Assembly: GCA_021209875.1 (NCBI GenBank)
Contig: JAGYVD010000001.1
Location: 3,968,001-4,032,000 of the forward strand
Direction: 5' to 3'
Source: Rosellinia necatrix
Taxonomy: Eukaryota; Ascomycota; Sordariomycetes; Xylariales; Xylariaceae
Length of the DNA stretch: 64,000 bases
The translations under genes and the position numbers were made by a program. A model generated the notes under the pieces. The model was not told the origin of the DNA. It made no database searches and was given only the letters and a program-made list of their open reading frames with translations. Each line of letters opens with the position of its first letter. Within the stretch, counting starts at the first letter, position 1. Shown piece by piece: positions 10,028 to 21,842 of this stretch.

Positions 10028-11157
10028 TCAGCAACGTGCACCGGCCACAATGACATTCCAACCCCCCTCGTCAAAGGCTTGCCCATGCACTGCGTCTTCA
10101 GGGTTCTCGTCTAGATATAATGTAGAGACGTCAGCAAGCTATGTCACAACTAAACGACACGATGTCGAGATGAGAGCGGAAAGGGAGAGGAAATAGAGAA
10201 GGGGGGAAGGGAGGGAGTTGGTCGGCGATAAAAGTAAATAATCTCCGATTTATACTTACGCGAAAACGCGTAGCACTTCTCGATGATGTCCCAGGCCTTA
10301 TCGCCGAAGGTGCTGCAGGGCACGGACGTCGGGTGTGGGTTATCGTTGCAGAAGAAGATGCCGGAGCCGTACGAGCACGAGACGCGGGAGCAATTCGCGG
10401 GTCCCGGGCCATTGGTGCAGTCGCCGTGGATCTTATGGAGATAGGAGATCCCCCTTTGCGGAGAAAACCTGGGTGGTTAGCGAACCTGTTGCCTCAACCA
10501 AAAAAAAAAAAAAAAAGAAAACCCTTTCGGATATTTTTTTAAGACAGGGGAGTGAGGGGCCAAGGCAGGGAGAAGCGAAGCCCCCTGCCTGGACGGGTCT
10601 CGATGGATGGGTAGTGTAAATAGTGTATTTGTAGATGAACAAACGACCCCAGAAAATAGTGTACGCACTGCCGGATGTGAAAGACGGATGCGTAGGGCGG
10701 GTTCCACGGCGGGTCGCATAGAATACTGTCGTCTTCCGGGGCCTCCCGGGGGGACCCTGGCGCATCCGTGCCTAGCCATGAGAAGCCAGGTTGGATCTCG
10801 CGGATTTGGGCCTCAATGTGTTGTAGATCCTAATAGTAATTCACTTGTTAGAGAGCATTACCGCTAGTAGCCGAGGTCAATCTTTAGTTTTAGTTTTAGT
10901 TTTATACCCGAGGATTGGAGGGGCGAAAGTGAAGAGGAGGGATGGAAGCGGATGCGTTACTACGACGGGAGAATGAACAGAATGGACGGTTTCGACATGC
11001 GTACCGTTCCCGAAAACGAGATAATATCACCGTCCTCTTCGGTGCGGCCCGTCCAGGTGATTCCCGAATCACTGCTCAATACGCGCTCTTGAGCCGGGGT
11101 TCCTTCCGTCACGGCGAGGAGGAGGGCTGCAAGGAATAGGGGCTTTTTAAACATCAT
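10028..11157 (-). CDS. Secreted cysteine-rich protein (effector-like)
   Basis: Four exons on the minus strand: 11157-11005, 10829-10645, 10468-10260 and 10110-10028, all with consistent phases, give 209 residues. The second donor (GTTTGT) is the least certain. A clear signal peptide (MMFKKPLFLAALLLAVTEG) starts the protein and there is no membrane helix. The rest has nine cysteines, concentrated in the last 85 residues (GDC, ANC, VSC, FFC, VPC, EKC, final ARC). The motif CSYGSGIFFCNDNPHPT and the ending FDEGGWNVIVAGARC resemble a family of small secreted proteins I recall from plant-associated ascomycetes with a C-S-x-x-S-x-I-x-x-C-N-D core; that link is from memory and is not proved. Disulfide-stabilised extracellular function is likely, and a role in host interaction is inference only. 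The gene stands alone on the minus strand, outside the presumed cluster. Confidence 0.78.
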
Positions 11158-14100
11158 TGTCGCGTTTAGACGGCTTGTAGGGAGGATGAGTTTACAGAAT
11201 GATATCCAATACAGATATACGCCAAGGAGCCGGAATTTATAGAGCTCAACGCGCGCAGCTTGCGAACTTGTTCACGATGCACCAATACACTCGCCCATCG
11301 ACATGATAACGCATGGCTACTAGCAACGATAGGCATGTTGCGCAGCCCAAAAAGCAAGCTCCGAGAGGCTTCCGGTAGACATCACGATACAACTGGAAGC
11401 TTCTCTTGAATTACACGAAACTCGGTTCGTGAGGAATCCCGGTGGTCATGAGATTTAGAGCGGTTTGCCACGAGCATACTCACTTTCAACGTAACGCAGC
11501 ACAGCAAAACGAACCCGTCCCATATCGCGTCGAACCGTCGTCAGGGCAAACACCACTGCCAGCCTATCTTTGGATAAAAATAGGAACCCAACTAGAGGTC
11601 GGATGATATGCCTAAAGCATCGAAGCTGTGCGACTGCGGATCGTATGCCCATGCGCTCTAGTTTACCATATACCTAGATCAGGTAGGCAAACGCGATCTC
11701 GACCTCCGTATAAGCCAAGCAAAAGCAAAGCAAATCTTTGCGTATTTCCAGTAGAAGATAGCCTTGCTTCTTTGAATATTTTTTTAGATGATCGATGATT
11801 CGGCCCTCGCACACTGGTTTCGAGTGTCGATCGCTGAATAAGGTACGTCTCAGGTGAGAGGATGGTCGGAACGGCTCATTAAACGGAAGTTCCTCGAAAC
11901 TAATATCTGCTGATGGTTGCCAACCAACGTTTCATCCTTCTGTAGAAGCTGAATTGTCATTCTCTCGGCATTATATGACCTATGACGTGTTAATCGATCA
12001 GATATCAACACCAAGCTGCCGGCGGCACGGTATGGGTAAGGGATACGACCTCAGATTGTTTGCGGTTGACCATCGCCATGACATATATGCGAGAGCCACG
12101 AACGAGCTCTGATCTTGGATTGCCCGTCCGTTCGTGATGTAGCTGTGTAGCATCGTGATTTGTATTCCTCACGTGGAGTCCGCGTACTGCGCGACACGAC
12201 AAGCTCAGGCCATGCCGGTTTAGATACTGCCTCGCGGGGGTACGAACTGATGTCTGTAATCGACCGACCCGTAGACGATTTATTCGGCCCGTCTTCAATT
12301 TCGGGGTTTGTACACAAGGTCGGCCCGGGCCGTTGGTTGTGAACGGTATGATAACAACTGATCATGAGAGCTAATAGTGTGTAGATTCTTGGGAACTAAG
12401 GTAAACCTAACAATTTTACATAAGAGAAATTGATATAAAATAGAAAAAATCGAAATTTCATGTTTGCTTAATTCATTTATCAAGTCCTATCGGTATACTA
12501 CTAGTATGTATAATGCCCAGGCCCAGGGTTCGTCCATAGATGACCACAGGCCGCACCTCCGCACCGGCCAAGTTCTACGAGCCCCATGAAGACCGCCAAA
12601 CTGGCCGAAGTGTCGCGTATTATCTAGTGTACGTTATCATTACTACTTTATGGGCTTCCTTGTCCGCTGTGCCCCCGAGCTACATAGAAGAGAACTGTTG
12701 TCGGTCTTGGAGCCTGTCACCAAACGGCCCATCAGCGATGCGAAAACTCTGTTGATCTTGCCTGGTGACACAATGAAACGTCGGCTTTATCCTACTTGGG
12801 GTTCGTATGTGACGAGCCTATGCTTCTGATATGACAGTTCGACATGCCGAAAACATACACTTATTATAACGACGACCCCAAAGCAAGCAGCGCATGGTCG
12901 TGGAGAAGTCCGAGCCTAGCGGATCAGGAGGAATATTGTTCTGGGCTGTTGACAAACTCGAAAATATGTCATAGGCTGCCGTTGGTTCAGGGGTCCGGCA
13001 GTGCCTCCTTGGGTGGTCAGCAAAGACGCCCCCGGAACCGAAACTGGAAGATACATAGCACCGCGGGGGCGATAATCGCCTGAGGAGTTACCTGGTTGGG
13101 TTGGGGTTGCGTAAATCCTTTTAACGACATATGATTCGACGCCCATTGTTTCTTTCGCTCGGGAATGCGTGACAAGAACCGGGGTGGTAGCGAACGGTAA
13201 CAACGGCTGGAGCGCATCTAACGCATCTAACGGTTGGGGCGCACTCAACCGGAGCATAGTCCAACCGTCGGAGCACATGCAACGACAATAAGTGTTGCAC
13301 GGCATAATAGTCCCGGTATACTACGTGTATTAATAATTTGCACGGCTTTCCTTTCCTTCTCTCTCTCTACTAACACCAGTAATGTTGGGCATCTTTCCGC
13401 CTCTCGATCAATGGATCAGAAAATAATGCTATTACTATGCACAGGGTTTGCCAAAACGTTTCGTATGTTGTGTATATTGCCAAACGCTGAGTGCATATAA
13501 CCCATCAATGGTATATTAATGACCTTGTCGAGATCTATATTTTCACTGTACCATAGTCGCACACTTAATGGGTGCGGCGGATTTTATCCCTTCCATATTA
13601 CAGACACCTATTGATCTCACGGACCTGTATCGTAGTACAGTAGTATCGTATGGTTACAATATTGAACTGGATTACACGTGCGGAGGCTTGGATCTTGTTG
13701 TCGCGGTCCGTAGAACGTGTTGTTACCCTAGTTCTGTGACCATACGGTACCGCGATCATACAGTATCATCTCATCCTTCGCCAAGAGCGCCCCTCGAATT
13801 TTAGTAAATAGGAACAAGACAAAGGGAATATGGGGGATATCATGAACGCCATAGCTACGCGGAGAAAGGAACCGCCCCTAGTTCGGCTGCTCCCCGACCC
13901 CCCTGCCACATTCGTCTAGGTATGTAGTGTAGCCAACATAGAGCAGCGTGCAGGGGTAGCTCAAAGAGTGCGGCCAAAAACAAGGTGTTCAATATGATTT
14001 AACTAGTGTACTCATAGTCAATGGGTGGTCAGCATCAGTCGGAATTAAGCGAACCAATGTATGAAAGTATATTATTATACGTTAACGTAGTAGCGTGAGT

Positions 14101-14467
14101 TGCTCTATCTCCAGGCTGTGTGCGTAAACTGTGTAATAGGCCGCCAAGGGTCGAGCACAGTCTGCTTACCACCTTTTAATGCTGCATATCCGCATCAGGC
14201 TCAGTCCTACGCGGTTGATATTTGCCTATCTTGGCCGACGGCCCTCCGAATCCCCAGCGGTTTAATAAATATCAGATTCCTCAGTGAGTATGATATCGTC
14301 TTGATCCCCGACGGATTTGATTAATATCAAATGAACACGAAGTAAGCAGGTGAGGAAGGGCATGTTGGGGAATTGGTCGATAAATGTAATTATTTACACG
14401 GTGAAGCCAGGGAGGCCGGGAAGGGGGTGGGCGCGTTGAGGCACCGAATACATGGGCCTAGTTGAAT

Positions 14468-14500
<33 letters not shown>

Positions 14501-14548
14501 AGCCGAGATACGGACGTATCACACGTCTTAAAGCAAGCAGGCTACCTA
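11158..14548. other. Gene-free region of 3.4 kb
   Basis: I find only short frames with many stops on both strands, no recognisable domain and no credible splice chain. A CA dinucleotide repeat lies at its right end (about 14468-14499). It may be old degraded DNA, but nothing identifies a source. Confidence 0.5.
14468..14500. repeat. CA dinucleotide microsatellite
   Basis: About 15 consecutive CA units lie roughly 50 bp beyond the stop codon of the P450 gene. The Thr-His run read through it is an artefact. Confidence 0.9.
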
Positions 14549-16414
14549 TCAGTTAACGGCATCGTTGGGGGAGTTCTTCCACTGCATTGTTTCGGGGTCA
14601 AGGTTGTCCCGCTTTGCGGTTTCCCATTCCTTACGAACAATCTCTGCCCTCTTTGCGTCGCGGGGTGCGATGACGAAATCAAACGGTAGCGGCGCGGCCA
14701 GGAAACCTTGAGTAATTTTCGTAGGATCGGGAACGACTTCCTTCCCGGCACCGTCCAGAGGCCTCTTGAAATCAAACGCCCACAGCAACCTCGAGATACC
14801 GAGGAAGAGACTGCGATCCGCGACGTGGATCCCGGGGCAGATCCGCCGTCCGGCTCCGAATGCAAACTGGTCGCGCTGCGAGACATCCGGGTTGACGGCC
14901 GCATCGTAGAAATTCTGCTTATCGTCCTTGAAACGGTCGGGGTCGAACTGCTGCGGGCGCGGGTAGCGAGCTGTGTCGCTGTGTATCGTGAAAACGTTGT
15001 TCACGAGGGCCGATCCCTTTGGCAATCGGAATCCCATGTATTGATCATCCTGCGTCAGAGCATGAGGCATAGCGCCCATAATAGTCACGGGCATCCAACG
15101 AAGAGATTCCTTCACACACCCACGTATGTACTGTAAGTTCGGCTCGTCTTCGGGAGAAGGCATCCTGTCTGGACCTACTACTCGGTCAAGCTCGGCCTGT
15201 GCGCGCTCTTGCACCTCGGGGAAGAGGAGCATGGCGCATAAAAACCAGATGAGAGTGTTCGCTGTCGTATCGGTCCCTGCTTCCAAGAGCGTTCCGGTGA
15301 TATACGCAGCGAAGTCGTCGTCGAAGCCATGTTTCTTCTGTTCTCGAACAAGACCTACGCTAAAAGAGGGATTTGGCCTTTCTCGGGATAATATGTCGGC
15401 TTTGGCTTTGTCCCAGTGATACCTGTAAAGAATCTTCTCCTGTTTATGGTTTGATATAGCATGTTGCTTCACGGGGAGCATCCACGTCGGAAGCACTTGC
15501 AAAATGGGCAAGTAGTCAAGTAACGCAGCCAGGCCTGTTTGTGCAAGTAAGAGAAATTCATCGAGTACCTCGAAGAGTTCTTTGAAGTGAGGGTCCTCGA
15601 AAGTCAGGACTCGGTATCTAAAAGTTCAGCTATTGTTCAGTCCAAGGAGAAGATATGAAGTATTAGGGGCCTCTTACCCAAACGTGGTGGTCGTCATGAG
15701 AGAGTTCGAGTATCGACGAACATGCTGCACGAAATTGTTGGGGTCGCTAAGAATATCGTGCATCATTTGTTGATTCTCCAGCATTTGGTAGGGTTCGAAG
15801 GCCTCGGCGGCATGGATGTTCAGGAGGTCATGCATGATACGCCGAACCTTGGAGGTGGTCAGCCAGCACCCTTAAAGATGGTAAGACGGTAGCATACCAT
15901 TCTCCAAGTTTGTCCGTATTGCTAATAACATGGTAAAGAGATTTAGCACTGGATCAATACCTCAATCTAGGGGCACTGGACTTGCCATCATCAGGACTCT
16001 CAGCCCCCCGCTCGCTACCGTTTGGCCGATGTACATATCCATTCTGTCGCTAGATATAGCGCTTCTCTTATCCATGATGTCCTTTACCGCACGGTCGCTA
16101 GAGAGGACGATCATGGTTTTAGTTCCTAGTATCAAGCTATACACCGGTCCATATTCTTCCGCCCACTTTTGGAACTGCAAATGGACATCGTGCTTAGGTA
16201 TCTACAGATGATCAACAAAGTTATCAACGGATTGCGTTGCTGCAAGCTATGTAGCATTCAGTCTTACTAGATGGAGGTTTCCTAAGATGGGTATGGTCGG
16301 AGGCCCTGGTGGAAGGTCTCTTGGCCGTCGGCCAATCCGCAGAATCTGCCGGGAAAGGATAGCCAACAAAACAGCGACTACAGTGATAGTGACTTGAGAT
16401 GAAGTATAGGCCAT
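14549..16414 (-). CDS. Cytochrome P450 monooxygenase
   Basis: Five exons on the minus strand: 16414-16268, 16201-15986, 15921-15898, 15847-15678 and 15617-14549, encode 541 residues. An N-terminal membrane anchor (VTITVVAVLLAILSRQILRI) precedes the proline-rich hinge DLPPGPPTIPILGN. The oxygen-binding I-helix AGTDTT is near 299-304, the ExxR pair in ESLR is at about 356-359, the PERF-like segment is FDPDRF, and the haem loop FAFGAGRRICPG places the axial Cys at about 446. The protein is a full-length microsomal class II fungal P450, similar in layout to the CYP64/CYP65-type enzymes of secondary metabolism. Exon 3 is only 24 bases (QYGQTWRM), and the intron before it begins with GC instead of GT (GCAAGT). 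Both are needed to keep the conserved W-R helix-C segment. The gene is transcribed away from the rhodopsin-domain gene across a 1.5 kb spacer. A hydroxylation step on the cluster product is likely; the substrate is unknown. Confidence 0.93.
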
Positions 16415-17932
16415 GCCTTCGGTTTGATATGAGAGAAAATGGGCGAAGCTATTATGTCTGAGTTCCTAGATATTCTCTCGATCGGTTGGGAATATGAAGT
16501 ATGAAGGACTAATAATGAAAACATATTGCCGAGTGAGTTTGCGAGCCTCCAATATCTGGGTTTCTAGGGTAGCTTACGTTATCGGTGATGCACTTCGTAC
16601 CCCAAGCAACAAACACATGGCATAACCCATGTAAGCCCGATAGCATTATTATGCAAGGTCATCTATCAGGTCACTTTGAGGCAAAACATCAATCCTTGGA
16701 GGAGCGGAAAGCTTTCCTATTTGTGTCCTATCTGCTCACCCTACATGATATTATCTCCTTGTTGCATCTAACTCGGCCGTGTCTCGCACTATGCCACCCT
16801 ACATGAATAGTGCCAATCCCAGTTGTGATGAAAAAGACACGGATGAGACACCAGCCGAGGCATGCCCAGGATCTTTTCCAGATATATCCCGAACGGAATC
16901 CTTTGAGTTCTTTGCTTCATGCAATACAACGTCCTGCAGTTCCCACCTTTATCATGTTAATCTAGTCGGCCTTTAATGATACCCCGTTATGTTCTTCTGT
17001 TTAGGCCTAAAGACATACCCAACCTCCCCCGCAACGGATTCTCCCGCAGCTAACATCTTCTTGGTCATGGGCAATACTACTAGGATCGGACGTAGATCAC
17101 ATACACTACAAAAGTAGTAGGCTCCTGCCGGTCGAATGCACTGGTGACAGTAGAACCATCAACCACCTACCTGGTTGGTTGATCCTTTGCGATGCAAGAA
17201 GCTAGTACCAACAAGAGGCTCACCTAATCCAACTGAGATGTTTCTGGGCTACGAAGTTCTATATGACTTTGACGCACACATATACGGAACTCAGGGTGAC
17301 TTCTAGTCACCTTCTTTTTTGTTCAATGCCACGTTGAAATCCTATAAATCCCACATGTCCCACACATGGTGATTGTAGTGGAAAACGTCACATTGTTGTG
17401 ACGCACTACGGAAAACGAGCAAAACAGCTGAGAGCATGGGAAGAGACAAGACAGAGTGATAGAGGCCTCCTTATAGCTTTAACAGGTTATAACGGGAAAG
17501 TGATATTTGTTAAGCATGGTACTAAGCACGACTCGCCATATCCAAACGGTAAAGGGTGTATAACCCCCCATTGTGGATTAGGAAGTATTGAAAACGTTTT
17601 TGAAAGAGGGATTTGGAAAAAAAAAAAAAAAAAAAGCTCGATTAATATTAGGAAATAAATGAATATCGGTTGGTTATATAAGGACTTCGGCAGTAAAGGG
17701 CTTGCAAAAATGAGAATATTATCGTCTATTTGAAAATATAAATTTATCCATGTTTGATTTTATACATGCCTAGTTCGCGTAATATTACTTCGGTTTAAAC
17801 CCCTTAACTACTTAATATCCTTAAGTACATCGGAACATGTTTTATTATTGTCACATATCACGCTCTATTTTAACTCGGGAGCTTCACAACATCACCTCGT
17901 CTCATTTCGCTATTGAACACCCAATAACAAAA
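16415..17932. other. Shared upstream region of P450 and rhodopsin-domain genes
   Basis: A divergent promoter region of 1.5 kb. It has an A run at 17618-17634 and becomes AT-rich over 17640-17830. No gene is supported. It could carry regulatory sites for both genes, but I see no motif I can name. Confidence 0.5.
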
Positions 17933-19299
17933 ATGGCGGACTCTGACGATCTATCACCAACTATCGAAGCCGTCACATGGCTTCTGGCCCCCATTGCCAT
18001 CATAGTCGTGGTGCTTAGATTCTACACTCGCGCGATCATTGTGCGCCGCGTAGCATGGGACGACTGGATCATGCTGCTCGCGCTCGTACGAGTCCCCCCC
18101 CCTGGCACATTGCGAATTCTTTGTCTTGCTAACCGAGAACTGCCACTCAATAGGCGCTAATGCTAGTAGACAGTATCTTCGTTCAACTTTCGATTCATTA
18201 CGGGCTAGGTCGCCACCAGCACACGCTCGATCCAGATAATGCCGTCCAGGCCATCAAGTGGGATTACTTGGCTCAGCCGCCGGCCATCATCGGCCCTGCG
18301 TTCGGCAGGATATCGTTTGCTATGTTGCTCTTGACCTTGGTGACCGTCCAGAAGCCTCGACGATATCTTCTCTACGCGATAATCGTCTCCCAGTTTATCG
18401 TGAACAACCTCGTTTACATCTTGATTCTGACCCAGTGCAAACCGATCGAGTCCCTCTGGGACTACCGAATACATGGCGACTGCTGGAATCTGGTGTATCA
18501 GAGGAATATTGGATTTTTCCAAGGCTGTCAGTAATTAATCAGCAGTGGGGGTGACGATCTCCGGAAGCTGATAGAACTTACAGCCCTAAATGCGGCTACC
18601 GATCTTGCCTTAGCAGCCTTCCCAGCCGTAATCGTATGGCAGCTCCAAATGAAGCTCTCTCAGAAGTTGTCTCTGGCAATCCTAATGGGTCTTGGTGTAT
18701 TGTAAGTTTCGGTTGGTTTCTCTCTCTTTCTCTCTCTCGAACTTATGACAAACACCATTTATTCACTGTTACTTCCTTTCTTACAAACTGACATCTTTTA
18801 AGTGCCATGGTCGGATCAATATTGAAGACGGTCTACTTGCCATCGGTTGGAAGCCGAGACGATTACACTTACCATACCGCCAATTTGATCATCTGGTGGA
18901 CGTGAGTTCGCCTGACAGTATTACAATCGGCCCTCCTTTTGTTAACCCCGTTTTAGCGTCGAAGGCTACCTTGTCATCATTGCGGCCTCTATCGCTACAC
19001 TGAGGCCCCTAATAGCGAAACGGAGGGGAACTACCAGCGTTTCCAGTAACTCATACCGCATAAGGACTTTCGGCTCAGGCGGGCGCAAGGGCTATAATTC
19101 AACTGCAGACCATACGGCGGATGAATTTCCCCTGACGTTTACTGGTACGGAGGCGGGCACGGCGCAGCCTAACATCGAAGCCGATCATGACATGGCCAGC
19201 TCATCTAATGAGTTACCCGAAAGCCAAGGAGGAAAGAGCATCCGAAAGACCGTGAGCATCTCCATTGACGTAACGGGGAATAGCAGAGCGAGGGCCTAG
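17933..19299 (+). CDS. Rhodopsin-domain (Pth11-like) integral membrane protein
   Basis: Five exons, 17933-18085, 18154-18526, 18584-18701, 18803-18901 and 18957-19299, give 361 residues with matching phases and standard donors. The start MADSDD is preferred over an upstream in-frame ATG at 17837. The protein shows the fungal rhodopsin-domain pattern: an N-terminal helix (AVTWLLAPIAIIVVVLRFYT), the signature RRVAWDDWIMLLA, HYGLGRH after helix 2, a Cys-containing loop (LTQCKPIESLW ... GDCWN), FFQGSLNAATDL before helix 5, and a final helix VEGYLVIIAASIATLRPL. A polar cytosolic tail of about 90 residues follows. The family contains the Pth11-type putative G-protein-coupled receptors, but most members are unassigned. 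Such genes are often found inside or beside fungal biosynthetic clusters; a sensing or transport-related role here is inference. Confidence 0.9.
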
Positions 19300-19911
19300 G
19301 TTGACGCTCGGATGACGTATGATCACGGCGACGTAAACCGCTGGCCGGTACATGAAAATGAAGGTATTGCATATGAATAACTGCGTTAGCCTTTCCTTGT
19401 TTAGCTACATCGATAGCATAATCTGCGAAGGAATGCACCTAGATACATGTAATATATCAATGCTAATATTGTTGGACGTTACATCTTTCGGGTTATACCC
19501 CTTTTCGAGCTGCAGTGAAGCATTATAGTAGAATTGCTAACTTTAGATTATAATTACTAATTAATCACTAGTTAGTTACTTTATCTTGCCCCTTGGAGAC
19601 ATGACAATTATAACGTCTCGAAACCTAAGAGGACTTCAGAGAGCACTGATGATATTGACTACTTATCTAACATCCAAGAGCAAGAGAGCAAATAATTGTT
19701 CAGTGTACAAGGACGAAAGTGGAGGGGATATATATGTACAAAAGTTTACTAAAATCAAGCATGGGCTCTTATAAAATGCAATTCATTCTTAATCAGATCT
19801 CTTAAATCACCTAGATTGCTCTGTGATCAGTCCCCGTGGCCCACCAATACTAATATGTTGAACAGGCTCCTTGCCCCGAACTTTGAAGCACAGCAACTAC
19901 CTACTCCTATT
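19300..19911. other. Convergent intergenic spacer, AT-rich
   Basis: It lies between the 3' ends of the rhodopsin-domain gene and the methyltransferase gene and is AT-rich over about 19500-19800. No gene or named signal is seen. Confidence 0.5.
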
Positions 19912-20845
19912 CTAGATTATGTTTTGTCCCCAGGTCCAGTGGAAGTTTGCGCTGATCGCAGTTCCATTCTGGACATCTACCCTAGCCGCCTCAACTAGTT
20001 TGCGCACGTCTTCTTTGGTATATCTTCCCTTTAGGGTCCCGTTCTCCACGAGACCGGTAAGAGATTGCGCCATGATCAGTAGCCCGGGTTGTTCATCCAC
20101 GGGGGTCATACTTGACTGTCGCAGCATAGCAAAAATCTTCTCTTCAACATTCGCAAGACCAGCTTCCTTGAACTGAGAAGGGAGCCGAACAGGGGCCCTA
20201 GTTATGAGAATTAGTAAACTCTGACTCGCCGAAGCGTGGTGAAGAGGCGGGATGCATTGGCAATTGGGTTACGACAAAAGTCTACTCACAATGGATCTCG
20301 GCCCAGCAAGATTCCCACCTCGGATTCGAGTTTGACCCATTGGAAATAAGGTTCACTCCAAGGAGACGAACTCCAACTGTAGGGGCCGGTCTCTTGCCAG
20401 AAGAGAAAGCCACCAGGTGCGAGTAGCTTTTTCAGATTCTTCACTGCCAGAAGCCATTCGTCCTTCTTCAGTGCGAAGATGAGGAACCTCACGTGCACGA
20501 CGTCATATTTGCCGGTGGCCTCTGGGGAGAAGGGCTTGAAAATGTCGGCGAATTGTAGTTTGACATTCCGGGGGAGCGTCGTTGGATCTGGAAACTTGAT
20601 CACATCGATATCGTAACCATCGATGACGGCGGTCTCGGGAAGCTTCTGAGACAGCTCCGTGGCCCAGATGCCGGTGCCGGTGCCGACATCGGCAATTTTG
20701 GGGGGCTTCCAACCCCTTGACGTGCGCCCAGACGGGGGCCGGAAGCTCTCCCCCCGGCTAGGTCACGGAAGAAATTGTGCTGTATCCTCAGCCGTTTCAC
20801 CTCGTTGTCCCAATCGTGATTGAGGTTGTACACAGCGGATGACAT
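19912..20845 (-). CDS. Class I SAM-dependent methyltransferase (two frameshifts in this sequence)
   Basis: Exon 1 is 20845-20290 and exon 2 is 20197-19912. The reading frame changes twice near the N-terminus. One surplus base in the run at 20750-20755 and one in the run at 20700-20705 separate MSSAVYN...FFRDLAGG, ELPAPVWAHVKGLEAP and KIADVGTGTGIWATELSQ. Removing both gives 279 residues with perfect splice phase (Leu codon split at the intron). Motif I of the SAM site is IADVGTGTGIW. The acidic end of strand 2 is in IDGYDID, and VVHVRFLIFALK and LLAPGGFLFWQE match motifs II-III of the methyltransferase-25/LaeA-like group. Members act as small-molecule methyltransferases or regulators of secondary metabolism in fungi; which applies cannot be told. 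The catalytic core is intact, so an error in the sequence is as likely as real loss. A 13-bp tandem repeat lies 36-100 bp upstream of the start. Confidence 0.82.
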
Positions 20846-20880
20846 GATGGCGTCTAGTGGTGGTGCTAGCGATGATGCCC

Positions 20881-20945
20881 GTGATGGGATCTAGTGATGG
20901 GATCTAGTGATGGGATCTAGTGATGGGATCTAGTGGTGGCGTCTA
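20881..20945. repeat. 13-bp tandem repeat upstream of the methyltransferase
   Basis: Four perfect copies of GTGATGGGATCTA and a fifth degenerate copy (GTGGTGGCGTCTA). A related degenerate unit occurs just to the left (about 20849-20865). The array is 36 bp from the methyltransferase start codon, so it lies in its promoter or 5' leader. Confidence 0.9.
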
Positions 20946-21621
20946 TTCTGTCTAGTTACAACCACAATATTCATTATTGTGATGAATTACTAGGATGAAT
21001 TACTGTGATGGGGTGAAGGGAAGAAGGTTATGTCGCGGCCAATGTGAAACGCAACAAGTAATAACTAAAAGTAAGCCTGTACCATGATGTCAATTTATCC
21101 CTTCCAATGTCTTTTCTTACCAAGTCCGTTTGGAGGTCCTTCCAGGCCCAACTTCTCTTAATCCGAGTTGTTGGCTGTTGATTGTGGATTGTTGGTTGGT
21201 AACGGCAGCAAAGGAGAGGAGTAAGCAGAAGAGGGGGGGGGCCTGGCTTGCAGTGGTAGATGCCGCAATGGTTGCGGTTGCCCTGAATGGCGATGGAGAA
21301 TAACAACTTTGAAGGCAGGCAAGTGCTTAGGAGGGGGAGGGGGGGGGGTAGTCACATCACATCACTGCCGAGGCCATTTTATCCCGTCTCCTCCAAATGG
21401 CGCCGTTCTTTCCCTTTACGGCCAATGTGGTCGCGTTTCGCCGCTAGTTATGCTGTATCACCGGTTCGGTTGCACATATGCGCCGCTCCGCCGCTCCCGC
21501 ACTCACACGCCTCTCCCGGGCAGCAAGTTCCCCCCGTTTCCTCTCGGCTGGCCACGTAATCCCCATATTGTCTCCAGGCTCTAATACCGGGCTGGCCACT
21601 GCTGTACGTAACGCGATATCT

Positions 21622-21712
21622 ACCAGTACCTACCTACCTATCTATCCCTACCTGCCATCTATCCCTACCTATCTATCTATCCCTACCTACCTACCCCTAC
21701 CTACCTGGGTAG
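21622..21712. repeat. CTAC/CTAT tetranucleotide microsatellite
   Basis: About 90 bp of interrupted CTAC, CTAT and CCTA units in intergenic DNA. Confidence 0.8.
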
Positions 21713-21799
21713 GTGCTTGCAGTGCCATGCGGGCATCATCCGCAGTGTAAGCAGGGGTGTCAATCTAACAATCAGAAGGCGACTTGCACATGCCGTATG

Positions 21800-21842
21800 T
21801 ATGTACTGTCATATGTACTGTCGTATGTACTGTTGTATGTGC
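21800..21842. repeat. 12-bp tandem repeat, TATGTACTGTCA-like
   Basis: Three and a half near-identical copies of a 12-base unit (GTACTGTCATAT, GTACTGTCGTAT, GTACTGTTGTAT). Intergenic, no known role. Confidence 0.75.

Noticed and set aside
19912..20845. Calling the methyltransferase a true LaeA regulator
   Set aside because: Only shared methyltransferase motifs are visible; sequence alone does not separate regulators from small-molecule methyltransferases.
20881..20945. CRISPR-like array
   Set aside because: Direct head-to-tail 13-bp units without spacers in a fungal genome; a minisatellite.
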